Positions 15,101 to 24,698 of a stretch of DNA of 35,363 nt are shown in pieces. Source of the DNA: an uncultured Schlesneria sp. (lineage in GTDB: Bacteria > Planctomycetota > Planctomycetia > Planctomycetales > Planctomycetaceae); NCBI GenBank assembly GCA_903911795.1, contig CAIWEX010000329.1, positions 1 through 35,363 of the forward strand, in the 5' to 3' direction. The notes under the pieces are model-generated. The model was not told where the DNA came from, searched no databases, and saw only the letters and a program-made list of their open reading frames with translations. The first letter of the stretch is position 1, and each line of letters begins with the position of its first letter. The translations under genes were made by a program, and so were the position numbers.

Positions 15101-16384
15101 ATGAGACGTCGAGTCGTTGTCACAGGTATGGGAGCAATTACTCCAATCGGCAACACCGTCGAAGAGATGTGGAAGTCGTTGCAGGAAGGCAAGAGCGGGA
15201 TCGGTGCGATTACTCACTTTGATGCTTCGCATTTTCCCACGAAATTCGCCGCTGAAGTCCGCGGGTTCGATCTGAGCAAGTACGTCGACGACGCGAAACG
15301 ATTTGAGTTTTCTGGTCGGAACATTCGTTTTGCCGTTGGTGCAGCCAAGCAGGCGATCGATGATTCCGGCCTGCTGGAATCGAAGATGGACCCGGCGCAG
15401 TTCGGGGTCTATCTGGGTGCTGGTGAAGGCCAGCAGGATTTCCATCTGGTGATGGGACTGATTGCCCAGTCACAGCGAGATGGTCAAGTCGATCTGGAAC
15501 TGTTCACCCGCGCAGGTCTGCAGCGTTTGCACGCCCAGACAGAACTCGAGCAAGAACCGAACATGCCCGCTGGTCACCTGGCAGGTTTGTTTGATGCCCA
15601 GGGACCAAACCTGAACTGTCTAACCGCTTGCGCTGCTTCTAGCCAGGCGATTGGTGAAGCGACTGAAATCATTCGCCGTGGCGACGCTGACGCGATGCTT
15701 TCGGGTGGCGCGCACAGCATGATTCACCCATTCGGTGTGACGGGATTCAATTTGCTGACAGCTCTTTCCACGCACAACGAAGATCCTCAGGGGGCCTCGC
15801 GTCCTTTCGATCGAGACCGCGATGGCTTCGTCCTGGGTGAAGGTGCGGGAATGGTTGTTCTGGAAGAACTGGAACATGCCCGCAAGCGCGGGGCACGTAT
15901 CTACGGTGAAATCGTCGGATATGGTTCGACCGCCGATGCCTACCGAATTACGGATATCCATCCAGAAGGACGTGGCGCGGTTGCCTGTATCCGGATGGCA
16001 ATGCGCGATGCCGGAGTGAACCCCGAAGATATCCAGTACATCAATGCACACGGGACCAGCACTGAAGTCAACGATAAAGTCGAAACGTCCGCCATTCGCC
16101 AGACGTTTGGTGACGCTGCCTACAAAACACCGGTTTCCAGCATCAAAAGCATGATGGGGCACTTGATTGCCGCTGCCGGAAGCGTCGAAGCGATCACATG
16201 TTTGCTGAGCATTCGTGATGGTGTCGTCCCGCCGACAATCAACTATCAGACGCCCGACCCTGAGTGCGACTTGGACTACATTCCCAATGCCGCTCGCAAT
16301 TTGCGGGTCCATCGGGCATTGTCAAACAGCTTCGGGTTCGGTGGCCAGAATGTTTCGTTGATCTTCTCTGAGTATGTTGCCTGA
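15101..16384 (+). CDS. fabF: Beta-ketoacyl-ACP synthase II (FabF-like)
   Basis: A 427-residue condensing enzyme of thiolase fold. The catalytic triad is complete: Cys177 in CLTACAASSQAIG, His317 in NAHGTSTEVND, and His354 with Lys349 in SSIKSMMGHLIAAAG. The start is RRRVVVTGMGAITPIG and the end has SNSFGFGGQN, both family signatures. It joins malonyl-ACP to acyl-ACP with loss of CO2. Residues 110-160 are longer than in FabF as I recall it and include QRLHAQTELEQEPNMPAGHL, which may shape the acyl pocket. GAGGA lies 7 nt before the ATG; the reading from 15011 adds non-conserved residues. A specialised ketosynthase of a polyene or lipid pathway is an alternative to housekeeping FabF. Confidence 0.9.
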   Translation: MRRRVVVTGMGAITPIGNTVEEMWKSLQEGKSGIGAITHFDASHFPTKFAAEVRGFDLSKYVDDAKRFEFSGRNIRFAVGAAKQAIDDSGLLESKMDPAQFGVYLGAGEGQQDFHLVMGLIAQSQRDGQVDLELFTRAGLQRLHAQTELEQEPNMPAGHLAGLFDAQGPNLNCLTACAASSQAIGEATEIIRRGDADAMLSGGAHSMIHPFGVTGFNLLTALSTHNEDPQGASRPFDRDRDGFVLGEGAGMVVLEELEHARKRGARIYGEIVGYGSTADAYRITDIHPEGRGAVACIRMAMRDAGVNPEDIQYINAHGTSTEVNDKVETSAIRQTFGDAAYKTPVSSIKSMMGHLIAAAGSVEAITCLLSIRDGVVPPTINYQTPDPECDLDYIPNAARNLRVHRALSNSFGFGGQNVSLIFSEYVA

Positions 16385-16460
16385 TGTTTTTGCAGATAAA
16401 TTTGCGTGAATTGGTCTGCACAACGACGCAGAAATGGATTGGTTCTTCAGGAGGTCTTGA

Positions 16461-17408
16461 GTGACGTGGCTGCTTGCGATCATCGTAGTCCTACTGGCAT
16501 TTGATCTTGCCGTGCGCGTCTACTACGTCGCAATCGTTCTACGCATATTCGAAACCAAGCCTCCGTTCCGTGTGAACACATTTCCGCCCGACCCCATGGC
16601 GGAACCGATTGAATTCACGACGAGCCATGGACTGACGCTTCGTGGCAGCCTTTATCACCTTCCTGACCGTACCCCCAAAGGATTGATCCTTTTTTGCCCG
16701 GAAACAGACGGAACACATTGGTCGGCGATGTCGTATTGCCGTGGTTTGATCGACGACGGATTTGACGTCCTTTCGTTCGATTTCCGCGGACAGGGAGAGA
16801 GTGATAATCTGCCCGGCTATACGCCAAACCACTGGCCGACAATGTACGAGGTGGAAGATGTTCGCGCGGCGTTGAACTACATTGCTGGACGCCCTGACTT
16901 ACAAGGCTTGCCACTGGGACTGATGGGAATCAGCCGCGGTTCATCCCTGGCATTAATTGCCGCTGCCGAGTCACCGAACGTCAGGGCCGTTTGTTGCGAA
17001 GGTGCCTACTCAACAGACTCGTTGATGCTCTACTTTATGTTGCACTGGTCGAAGATTTACTTGCCCACATGGGCGAGCGACCTGATCCCACGCTGGCACT
17101 ACAAGATTACGACGATTCTGGTTCGCTGGACGAGTCGGATCTTGCGTCATCGGCCGTATGTTGTCCTGGAACGCTGGTTGCCGCGACTTCGCGACCGTGC
17201 AGTCTTGCTTGTTACCGGTGAGCGCGACAACTATGTCCATCCTGACGTAGCACGTGAACTGGCTCGTCAGATCCATTCGCCATCCGCTCAAATCTGGACC
17301 GTTCCCAGTGCCAAGCACAATAAGGCTCGAACCGTTGCAGCGGCCGAGTATGATCGCCGTCTGACGGCATTTTTTTCACAACTGGAAGTTCCCGCGACTG
17401 CCAGTTGA
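16461..17408 (+). CDS. Membrane-anchored alpha/beta hydrolase
   Basis: A 315-residue protein with an N-terminal helix at 3-29 (LLAIIVVLLAFDLAVRVYYVAIVL) and an alpha/beta-hydrolase domain. The nucleophile motif is MGISRGSS with Ser158; likely partners are Asp256 in TGERDNYVHP and His286 in SAKHNK. LSFDFRGQGESD (104-115) is the usual region after strand 4. It may cleave esters or thioesters, such as release of the acyl chain made by the preceding genes. The start is GTG with an excellent AGGAGG 6 nt upstream, 76 nt after the ketosynthase, so it probably belongs to the same operon. The substrate is not readable from sequence. Confidence 0.83.
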   Translation: MTWLLAIIVVLLAFDLAVRVYYVAIVLRIFETKPPFRVNTFPPDPMAEPIEFTTSHGLTLRGSLYHLPDRTPKGLILFCPETDGTHWSAMSYCRGLIDDGFDVLSFDFRGQGESDNLPGYTPNHWPTMYEVEDVRAALNYIAGRPDLQGLPLGLMGISRGSSLALIAAAESPNVRAVCCEGAYSTDSLMLYFMLHWSKIYLPTWASDLIPRWHYKITTILVRWTSRILRHRPYVVLERWLPRLRDRAVLLVTGERDNYVHPDVARELARQIHSPSAQIWTVPSAKHNKARTVAAAEYDRRLTAFFSQLEVPATAS

Positions 17409-17884
17409 GTCATTGACGTTCGACAGCGCAGCCGGAATCATCGGTAGATTGCTGCGAAACGGTGCTTGACACGACGTATCCGTGAGTGCTAGCCTGAATT
17501 CGCATTTCAAATCTTCATTCACTCTGGTGTTCGCCGATCCTTGTGAAGGGTTCTTCCTTCATTTTTCACCTCTTCACTGTTCAGTTCGGTTGTCGATCCA
17601 ATTCGTGTTCCGTATCGTTCACAACTTGTCGTTCTATTCGTTGTAATCGTTGCGATCGCGATCCACCTCAGGTTCGAATGTCCGAGTGTTCCGTTGCAGG
17701 TCGAATCGACGTGGTAGAACCGAAGATGAATCGGCGATGTGCAGTGGCAAAACTCTGTTTTCGCAGGTAGTGTGTCTGGGGGATTCGTAGAATCTGAGCG
17801 GTTGATGAAGGGGTAGTCTCTTCGTACGCGGCAGATTTTCGATTTCACCACGATACGGTTTCGTGATCACCAAGGGATGGCCCC
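17409..17884. other. 476-nt spacer before the HEAT-like gene
   Basis: I see no gene. TTGACA at 17466-17471 is a perfect -35 box, followed after 18 nt by TAGCCT (17490-17495), a poor -10 (three of six). The stretch 17540-17660 is rich in T and C on the plus strand, with no clear repeat. If the promoter is real, the leader of the gene at 17885 is about 380 nt long. Confidence 0.3.
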
Positions 17885-19402
17885 GTGCGAGACTTGAACG
17901 TGACCTCGTTGCCAAACTACCGGAATGCCAATTCGTTGATTGTGCTGGCGATCGCTGCCGCATTCATCAACGGAGGAGCATCTCCGGACCGGGGCGCTTT
18001 TGCCCAGCATACTCAAGCTCCTCCCAACAGTGGTCCAGGAATGCGTCCTGGGATGGGACCTGGTATGGGGCCAGGAGCAAACCCCGTTCGAATTCCAGGT
18101 CAAGCAGATCCGAATGGACCTAAGGGGCCAGTTCAGGAACTGAAAATTGATCCTGTCAATTTCCCTCCCGGTTTCACGCTCCCGCCCGCGAAAAGCCCGT
18201 TGATGGACGAAGGGCAACCCTTTGTTTCTGCTGACGAGTTGAAAAAGATCAGTAAGGATCTGAGCAAGTATTCGAACGTTTTGAGAAACGCCACCTCGAC
18301 TGACGCAGACAAAGCGCTGTTGCGCATGGGGCTGAAGTACCGCATTGCGATGATGTGCCTGAGGGAGAACCGGCCACAACTTTCGACTTTGCATGATCTG
18401 GTCACGAAAGATTTGGTCAACGCTGCGAGCACGCCAAGCCTGACAGGTCCGCAAGTCAAAACCTTCAGGCAACTGTTGATGCAGGAATTGGTTGCCTTGA
18501 TCGACCCGCTCCTGACGACTCAAGATTACTACGTCCGACTCCATCTGGTGCTAATCCTCGGGGAACTCAACCTGACGGAAGAAAACTCGAAGCTTTCGTT
18601 GAAGCTTGAAGCCTATGCACCTTCGCTGGAATCCCTGGTGAAGGTCATTACCAATCCTGAACAACCCGATGCTGTGAAAGTCTGTGCCGTCAATGGCATC
18701 GTGCGACTGATGAAGCTTGGCAATCCAATCTTCCCGTTGCGTATGACCGTTGGACAGGCACTTGCAGGAGAATTGCAAAGAGCAGGAACTCACCCTTGGT
18801 ATCAGATGCGTCTGGCAGGTGCGATGTCTGTCGTTGACGTCAATGTCGACCAGGCAGGCAAACCGTTTGTCGTCAACGCTCTCGTGGGGGTCTTGAAGGA
18901 CGTCGGTCGGCCGTATCTCGTTCGTGCCGAGGCAGCCAAATCTCTTGGCCGAATTCCTCTCCCACCGGTTGTTAAGACCGGCGACATCACACAGGCTGTT
19001 GGAGGGTTTGCCTTACAGTTAGCAAAAGCTGCACAACAGGCACCGCCGCAGCAGAAGGATGACCCACGTTGGAAGGGCGAGTTTATCCGCGTTTATCTCG
19101 CCTTCCAGCAATTGGATGCCAATGATTTTATGGCTGACAAGAAGTCAAAGGCGGGGCTCTTGAATAGCGCACAAGGTGCCGCCAAGCCGATCTATGACCT
19201 CGTCCTTCCAATGGTCGTTTCGACTCTGCATGGGCAGCGATTGACCGTCCAGCAGATCCAGGCTTTGGAAGCTTCTGTGGGACCACAGCCAGCAGGCGGT
19301 GCGGCCCCTGCTGAAAAGAACGCGACGGAAAAAACGGCAACTGAAAAAACGTCGGCAGAAAACAAGACCGATCCAATGACTACGGTTGGCAAACGCCCGT
19401 AG
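17885..19402 (+). CDS. Secreted HEAT-like repeat protein
   Basis: A 505-residue protein that begins with an export signal (hydrophobic 17-32, possible cut after AFAQ at about 41). Residues 45-70 are Pro/Gly/Met-rich (GPGMRPGMGPGMGPG). Residues 115-440 are alpha-helical with HEAT-like pairs such as YYVRLHLVLILGELNL and YLVRAEAAKSLGRIPLP. The last 40 residues are Lys/Thr/Glu repeats (EKNATEKTATEKTSAE) and disordered. HEAT repeats bind proteins; a scaffold role at the envelope is inferred. The start is GTG at 17885 with GGGAT about 9 nt upstream. The gene is 207 nt before the ThuA-like gene. Not assigned to a named family. Confidence 0.75.
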   Translation: MRDLNVTSLPNYRNANSLIVLAIAAAFINGGASPDRGAFAQHTQAPPNSGPGMRPGMGPGMGPGANPVRIPGQADPNGPKGPVQELKIDPVNFPPGFTLPPAKSPLMDEGQPFVSADELKKISKDLSKYSNVLRNATSTDADKALLRMGLKYRIAMMCLRENRPQLSTLHDLVTKDLVNAASTPSLTGPQVKTFRQLLMQELVALIDPLLTTQDYYVRLHLVLILGELNLTEENSKLSLKLEAYAPSLESLVKVITNPEQPDAVKVCAVNGIVRLMKLGNPIFPLRMTVGQALAGELQRAGTHPWYQMRLAGAMSVVDVNVDQAGKPFVVNALVGVLKDVGRPYLVRAEAAKSLGRIPLPPVVKTGDITQAVGGFALQLAKAAQQAPPQQKDDPRWKGEFIRVYLAFQQLDANDFMADKKSKAGLLNSAQGAAKPIYDLVLPMVVSTLHGQRLTVQQIQALEASVGPQPAGGAAPAEKNATEKTATEKTSAENKTDPMTTVGKRP

Positions 19403-19609
19403 TAGGTCGTGATTCTATTCTGATTCTGCGGCGGTATATTCTGGCCCACAAAGCAAAGTATACGCTCCGTCGTTCTGTGAATGGCATTCCGGCGCAGGTC
19501 ACCCGCTTGCGAGAATCCTTGCGTTCGTCGTATGCTGCCCCGCTGCGCCCGGTGTTGACGTCGCCCGGAAGCGCAAAGGCCAGGCAACATTCTCCAGGAG
19601 CATCTGACT

Positions 19610-20491
19610 GTGAAGCTTTCTCGTCAATTGGTCGTAGCCATTGTGGGCTGCCTGATGATTTCCGGTGCCGCCGCAGCGGCAGACAAATCGAAAGTTCTGT
19701 TTCTGACACAGAGCAAGGGATTCAAACACGGTTCGGTGAATCGCGACAAGCGGGATCTGGCCGTTTCGGAAGTGGCAATGACCCAACTCGGCCAGAAGAC
19801 CGGCCTGTTTGAAATTCACTGTACTCAGGATTCCAAGGCAGATTTCACCAAGGAAAACCTGAAGAACTACGACATCGTGATGTTCTATACGACAGGCGAA
19901 CTCGACATCACGGATGAAGCACGTGACTATTTCATGAACGAATGGCTAAAGCAAAAGGGCCATGGTTGGATCGGATTTCATTCCGCCGCTGATACGTATC
20001 GGACCAATAATCCCGCCCATAAATGGTACTGGGATCTCGCCGGTGGAACGTTCAAGGGACATCCATGGAATGCCGGGGAACTGGTCACGATCAGTGTTCA
20101 TGACACACAACATCCCGCGATGAAGGCGTTTGGCGAAGAGTTCCAGATCAAGGACGAAATCTACTGGTACGACCACTGGGTTCCAGAAAATGTTCATGTC
20201 CTGATGAGCTTGAATATTGCCAAATGCCCCACCAAGGGGGAAAAACGAGGTACGGGCCTGCATGCCGAACATGTTCCGGTTGCCTGGTGTCGAAGCTGGG
20301 GCGATGGCAAGATCTTCTTTAACAACCTCGGGCACAACGAATCGACGTGGAATGACAAACGATTCCTCGATTCAACTGAAGCAGCAATCCGCTGGATCCG
20401 CGGAGAACTTCCGGGCGATGCCACACCCAATCCTGCCGTATCGAAAGAGCAGCAGGCAAAGGCTCTCAAAGACGCAGGCGTCGAGAAGTAG
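19610..20491 (+). CDS. Secreted ThuA-like protein
   Basis: A 293-residue member of the ThuA (trehalose-utilisation) family, which has a class I glutamine-amidotransferase-like fold and is greatly expanded in Planctomycetota. Residues 1-24 are a signal peptide ending in GAAAAA. The body has KVLFLTQSKGFKHGS (28-42), GWIGFHSAAD (119-128), HPAMKAF (168-174) and DEIYWY (182-187), all family signatures. The family is linked to sugar use, but its reaction is not settled. The start is GTG with AGGAG 9 nt upstream. A strong terminator follows the stop, so transcription ends here. Confidence 0.88.
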   Translation: MKLSRQLVVAIVGCLMISGAAAAADKSKVLFLTQSKGFKHGSVNRDKRDLAVSEVAMTQLGQKTGLFEIHCTQDSKADFTKENLKNYDIVMFYTTGELDITDEARDYFMNEWLKQKGHGWIGFHSAADTYRTNNPAHKWYWDLAGGTFKGHPWNAGELVTISVHDTQHPAMKAFGEEFQIKDEIYWYDHWVPENVHVLMSLNIAKCPTKGEKRGTGLHAEHVPVAWCRSWGDGKIFFNNLGHNESTWNDKRFLDSTEAAIRWIRGELPGDATPNPAVSKEQQAKALKDAGVEK

Positions 20492-20515
20492 CCGTTTGCG
20501 ATCTGCAATCAGTCC

Positions 20516-20551
20516 ATCAGCGGTCAGTCAAATACTGACCGCTGATTTTTT
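20516..20551 (+). terminator. Rho-independent terminator after the ThuA-like gene
   Basis: ATCAGCGGTCAGT-CAAAT-ACTGACCGCTGAT is a perfect 13-bp stem with a 5-nt loop, then six T (20546-20551). It begins 25 nt after the stop at 20491. Its T-run overlaps the stop codon of the convergent gene ending at 20550; no T-run serves the other strand, so it works mainly rightward. Confidence 0.94.
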
Positions 20552-22721
20552 AGAGTGCCAGATTTTTTGTTTCAGTGGTTCGACTTCGCTGCCGGACCAG
20601 CAAACCACCCGCGATGCTCGCCACGGTCCCCGCGACGACCAGCCAGAGCGTCGGCAGATGTTGCTGTTCGGTGTTTCCAATTCCCATCGCCTTGAGTTGT
20701 GCGGTGTAGCTGGAAATTGTCAGCAGTAATCCATTGTGCAGGCTGTGCAACAGCATTCCGGGCCAGAGACTGCCTGTCTTCACGCAGACCAGGCCAAGTA
20801 TCAAGCCGAGGAAACAGGTCGGGGCAAACCGTTCGAAAAACAGAGCGTCCCTCACAATGACGTGAAACAGCCCGAACAGCAAACTCGACAAACCCACGGC
20901 CCAAGGCGTCGACATTTCTGCGCGAAACGCCGTCTGCAGGTAGCCCCGGAAAAACAACTCTTCACAGATCGCGGGGACCAGGGCCAATGAAATCAACTTC
21001 CAGGCGAGTGGAACTGCATCGAGTTGTGTCTTGAACGATTCGAAGAGTTTTACGAATTCACTCAGCCGGTCAGGAGTCTGCAGCAGGACCAGTTCATAAG
21101 CGAATGGCCATAGCGACAAACCCAGCATTCCCGCAGCCACGAACGACAGTGGCGAAGCGCCGCCCAATGAGAATCCACTGCGGAAGTTCACTGCAGAAAT
21201 TGCCGCCAGCACGATTGGAAGTCCGGCAAACAACAGGATCGTGAGACCCGCATTGATCCCGAGTCGGTAGCCAATCGAAACGTCTGTCATCCGCGAGGTC
21301 ATCCCTCCCAGGATCAGAAATGCGGGGAACAGGATTGCCAGTCCAAGCGTGGCCTGGGTCAGGCTTGCCTGTTGTCGCGATGATTCGGGGCGTCGCAGCA
21401 GATCGAGCCAGCTTCCATCGCTGCCATACAGAACAGCATCTGTTCCAAAGATTCGGGCTGCCGCCGACAAAGCCACGGCGGAATACAAAACGGTCGAAAG
21501 TAGAGTCGCCAAAGCCCAGATTGGTATCACACGATTGTCGAACACGTCGCGAGCCAGCAGTACGATGTTGGCCAGCGGAATCACCGACAGCCAGCCATTG
21601 AATTCAATCCCAGGCAGCAGGCAAATCACACCGGGGGCCAGCGACACCAGCATCACGGGGATCAGATAGGCTTGAGCCTCTTTGAAGCTGCGGGCAAAGC
21701 TGGTCAGAACCAGAATTACCGCGGAAAAGAAAGCGGCGAAGATCAGCAACAGTCCCAGTGTTGATGCAACAAGTCGCAGGGAAAGTCCGCTCGATCCAAA
21801 CAGCAATCCTTCCAGGCCACTCGCATATGCGGTGGCAATCATCGACAACAGATTCGCCAGTGCCGTCAACACAGCAACCGACACCACGGCAATGTACTTG
21901 GCGAACAACAATTCGTGCCGAGGGACAGGCGACGAAACAAGTGCTTCCAGTGTCCCTCGTTCTCGTTCTCCAGCCGTCAGATCGATCGCAGGATAGACTG
22001 CGCCGGTCACAGTCATCAGGATTAAGATCAATGGGACGAGCGTTGCCAGTGAAAACGTCGGTCCATGATCCTTCCCGGATCGCGTCAATGATTCCGCATG
22101 TATCTCGAAAGGCAGCAATCGACCTGGCTTTACCCTGGCCAGTTCTTTACGAGCAAACTCTTCGTTAATCGCTCGGAAACGTTCCTCGACAAATCGCCTC
22201 GCATCACAACTGAATGGCGAGGATGAGCGATAAAGGATCTCCATCTGCACAGACTGTCGCTGTGCGTTCGAGGCAAATATGATCCCAATATCGGCCTCGC
22301 CCGATGAAATCATCGTTCCGACATCCACATTCCCCGTTTCCTGATCAGGTCCGACGAATTCCAGAAATGGATCTTCCGTCGTCCCCAGTGGCTCAGTTCT
22401 GTTGCTTGCTTCGTATGGTGTCCGTTGAGCAACGATCACGTGCCCTTGGCCAAAATACTGGCGAAACAGACGCTGATCGTCATGTGACTGGAATGCCAGC
22501 CGATACTCGACCTTTGACTTTGACGTGAGTTGCGCCATCAGCAGTTTCTGCAGTGTCACGCCAAGCAGTGGGTAGATCAACAGAGGCATTGCAACCAGCG
22601 TGATAATTGTCCGGCGATCGCGCAGGATCTCACGCAGTTCCTTCAGTGCCAGCCGCCACCAGCGCGGTGAATGCCAATACGATTTTTCAATCGGCTCAGG
22701 CATCTCAACGTTAAGGGGCAT
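20550..22721 (-). CDS. ABC-2 type permease fused to a CPBP (CAAX-type) intramembrane protease
   Basis: A 723-residue membrane protein with two parts. Residues 20-540 form an ABC-2/NatB-type permease: first helix at 38-58, a large outside domain at about 60-222, then a helix bundle with [15 protein letters not shown] (251-265), a conserved coupling-type loop. Residues 573-710 are a CPBP/Abi domain with its three active-site motifs: EELFFR (587-592), FGLFH (616-620, H620) and HSLHN (659-663). CPBP proteins cut peptide substrates inside the membrane. The fusion suggests that export and processing are linked. GGAGG lies 6 nt before the ATG; its first 11 nt overlap the end of the ATPase gene, so translation is coupled. 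Confidence 0.88.
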   Translation of the reverse strand: MPLNVEMPEPIEKSYWHSPRWWRLALKELREILRDRRTIITLVAMPLLIYPLLGVTLQKLLMAQLTSKSKVEYRLAFQSHDDQRLFRQYFGQGHVIVAQRTPYEASNRTEPLGTTEDPFLEFVGPDQETGNVDVGTMISSGEADIGIIFASNAQRQSVQMEILYRSSSPFSCDARRFVEERFRAINEEFARKELARVKPGRLLPFEIHAESLTRSGKDHGPTFSLATLVPLILILMTVTGAVYPAIDLTAGERERGTLEALVSSPVPRHELLFAKYIAVVSVAVLTALANLLSMIATAYASGLEGLLFGSSGLSLRLVASTLGLLLIFAAFFSAVILVLTSFARSFKEAQAYLIPVMLVSLAPGVICLLPGIEFNGWLSVIPLANIVLLARDVFDNRVIPIWALATLLSTVLYSAVALSAAARIFGTDAVLYGSDGSWLDLLRRPESSRQQASLTQATLGLAILFPAFLILGGMTSRMTDVSIGYRLGINAGLTILLFAGLPIVLAAISAVNFRSGFSLGGASPLSFVAAGMLGLSLWPFAYELVLLQTPDRLSEFVKLFESFKTQLDAVPLAWKLISLALVPAICEELFFRGYLQTAFRAEMSTPWAVGLSSLLFGLFHVIVRDALFFERFAPTCFLGLILGLVCVKTGSLWPGMLLHSLHNGLLLTISSYTAQLKAMGIGNTEQQHLPTLWLVVAGTVASIAGGLLVRQRSRTTETKNLAL

Positions 22722-23484
22722 CGATGACCTCCGCGCCTGATGCGGACGATTCTGGCTTCTGTCCGAGTAACTTCAGAAACATGTCGAACAGATTCGAGCA
22801 GCCGGTCACCTGCTGAAGTTCGGCAAATGTTCCTTCGTGCCAGAGGCGTCCATGGTGCAGGAGTCCCATGCGATCACAGACATGCGATGCCTCGTCCAGC
22901 CGATGTGTTGAAACGACGACTGCCTTTCCCAGGCTTCGCAGCTTGTCGATGTACTGGAACACGACGTGCGTTCCTACCACATCCAGTCCCCGTGTCGGTT
23001 CGTCGAGAAGCATCACGGGGGGATCATGCATCAACGCCCGAGCCAACGTGACTCGCTGCTTCTGCCCGGTACTCAGGGTCGCACATCGCTGATCGATAAA
23101 CTCGCCCAAATCAAACAGCGCGACCATTTCATCGAGCCGACTCCGGGCTCGGAGGGGAGAGACGCCGAACAGATCGGCAAAAAACATTAACATCTCTCGT
23201 GGCGTCAACCACTGATAGAGTCCGGAACTGGCAGAAACCAGTCCAATGCGTCGCTTCACTTCATCGGGCTGCGATGTTGCACGAAATCCATTGACTTCAG
23301 CATCCCCGCTCGTGGGTGCCAATAATCCCAGGATCATTCTGAGAGTCGTTGTCTTGCCAGCTCCATTTGGGCCGAGCAGTCCATAAACCTCGCCCGACTT
23401 GACTTGAAACGACAATCCGTCGACGGCGACGATGGTTCGCCCGTTCGAACGAAAATGACGAGTCAATTCGTTTACCGAGATCAT
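22711..23484 (-). CDS. ABC transporter ATP-binding protein (NatA-like)
   Basis: A 257-residue ATPase with all motifs: Walker [10 protein letters not shown] (38-46), signature LSTGQ (137-141), Walker B VMLLDEPT (157-164) and the switch His194 in VSTH. It resembles NatA and other exporters of the ABC-2 class, and pairs with the permease/CPBP fusion that overlaps it by 11 nt. It hydrolyses ATP on the cytoplasmic face to drive transport. The ATG at 23484 matches the family start ([11 protein letters not shown]). No good ribosome site precedes it. A frame open up to 23934 adds 150 residues without family resemblance, partly over the floA promoter region, so I exclude them. Cargo is unknown. Confidence 0.92.
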   Translation of the reverse strand: MISVNELTRHFRSNGRTIVAVDGLSFQVKSGEVYGLLGPNGAGKTTTLRMILGLLAPTSGDAEVNGFRATSQPDEVKRRIGLVSASSGLYQWLTPREMLMFFADLFGVSPLRARSRLDEMVALFDLGEFIDQRCATLSTGQKQRVTLARALMHDPPVMLLDEPTRGLDVVGTHVVFQYIDKLRSLGKAVVVSTHRLDEASHVCDRMGLLHHGRLWHEGTFAELQQVTGCSNLFDMFLKLLGQKPESSASGAEVIDAP

Positions 23485-23650
23485 GGAATGGATTTGATGG
23501 AATGCAAGCGATCTGTATTTCAGGACTCGGATTGAAAATAGTATCGCGGAGGCTGCAGAAATGCGCGTTAGAACAGATCTCTGTCCCGAGGGAATGTGCA
23601 GCAACGTCACGGTTATACCGGCTTGAGCCGATCGGAAATGGCCTGTTGGC

Positions 23651-23679
23651 TCGACCGGCGCGAAGTAGATGCTTAGAAT
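23651..23679 (+). promoter_or_regulatory. Candidate promoter of floA
   Basis: TCGACC (23651-23656) and TAGAAT (23674-23679) are 17 nt apart, matching the sigma-70 consensus at four and five of six positions. The leader to the ATG at 23738 would be about 50 nt. It lies in the divergent spacer between floA and the ABC ATPase. Confidence 0.42.
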
Positions 23680-23737
23680 ATCCTGCGTTCCGATGCATCC
23701 CGATCCGGGGTTCACGTCTGCTATACGGAGTGTTTCG

Positions 23738-24688
23738 ATGGACGATTTTCTCAAGATCGCATTCATCATTGCGGTTGGTTTCGGCGCCTTACTAGCCGTA
23801 GGCTTCATTGCAGTATTTGCCGCATACTTCAAACTGTGGCTGCGGGCGTTTGTGACACGTGCTCGCATCAGTCCGTTTTCACTGCTGTTCATGTCGCTGC
23901 GCAAAATTAATCCGACCGCCATCGTCGACGCCAAAATTATGGCGGTTCAGGCGGGACTTCGCGAAGTCAGCACGGATCGTCTCGAAGCACACTATCTGGC
24001 GGGCGGCAACATTCGAAATGTTGTTCGTGCGCTCATTATTACTCATCGAGCCAAGATCACTCTCGACTGGAATACCGCTTCTGCAATCGATCTGGCTGGA
24101 CGAAATGTGCTGGAAGCTGTGCAGACGAGCGTCGACCCTCGCGTGATCGACTGCCCTGATCCAAAGTCATTTGGACGTAACACGCTGGATGGTGTCGCCA
24201 AGAATGGTATTCAATTGAAAGCCCGAGCCCGTGTGACCGTGCGAACGAACCTGGCTCAATTGATCGGTGGCGCCACGGAAGACACGATCGTCGCCCGCGT
24301 CGGCGAAGGGATCGTTTCGGCCATTGGTTCGTGCGAAACTCACAATGAAGTTCTGATGAATCCAATGCTGATCGCGAAGACCGTGCTGAATAAGGGTCTG
24401 GATTCGCAGACCGCCTACGAAATTGTTTCCATCGACATCGCCGATATCGACGTTGGCGATAACATTGGAGCCCGACTGCAGGCGGATCAGGCCGAAGCCG
24501 ACATGCGCATCGCTCGAGCCAAAGCGGAAGAACGGCGAGCACGTGCCGTCGCAGCAGAGCAGGAAATGAAAGCTCTGACGGTTGAGAACCAGGCCAAGGT
24601 CGTGCTGGCGGAAGCCGAAATCCCATTGGCGATGGCCGATGCTTATCGTGTCGGGTCACTGCGGGCACGTCGAAAAGAAACGGTGTAG
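23738..24688 (+). CDS. floA: Flotillin-like protein FloA
   Basis: A 316-residue SPFH/band-7 protein. The N-terminus has a hydrophobic hairpin (residues 6-36), followed by [27 protein letters not shown], as in FloA of Bacillus. The SPFH core includes [20 protein letters not shown] and [31 protein letters not shown]. The C-terminal coiled coil is [21 protein letters not shown]. FloA organises membrane microdomains and affects membrane fluidity and secretion. It is slightly shorter than the usual 330 residues at its C-terminus. GGAG lies 7 nt before the ATG at 23738; an ATG at 23669 in the same frame would start before a Pro-rich non-conserved stretch. The mutarotase gene follows after 10 nt, so the two form an operon. 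Confidence 0.93.
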   Translation: MDDFLKIAFIIAVGFGALLAVGFIAVFAAYFKLWLRAFVTRARISPFSLLFMSLRKINPTAIVDAKIMAVQAGLREVSTDRLEAHYLAGGNIRNVVRALIITHRAKITLDWNTASAIDLAGRNVLEAVQTSVDPRVIDCPDPKSFGRNTLDGVAKNGIQLKARARVTVRTNLAQLIGGATEDTIVARVGEGIVSAIGSCETHNEVLMNPMLIAKTVLNKGLDSQTAYEIVSIDIADIDVGDNIGARLQADQAEADMRIARAKAEERRARAVAAEQEMKALTVENQAKVVLAEAEIPLAMADAYRVGSLRARRKETV

Positions 24689-24698
24689 GACTTTTCAA

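Noticed and set aside
15620-16312. 230-codon minus-strand frame opposite the FabF-like gene
   Set aside because: It is antisense to the catalytic region of an intact ketosynthase and shows no motif.
17867-18544. 225-codon minus-strand frame over the start of the HEAT-like gene
   Set aside because: No ribosome site or family resemblance; the plus reading has an export signal and helical repeats.
23485-23934. In-frame N-terminal extension of the ABC ATPase by 150 residues
   Set aside because: The ATPase family starts at [11 protein letters not shown]; the extension runs over the floA promoter and coding start and has no family likeness.
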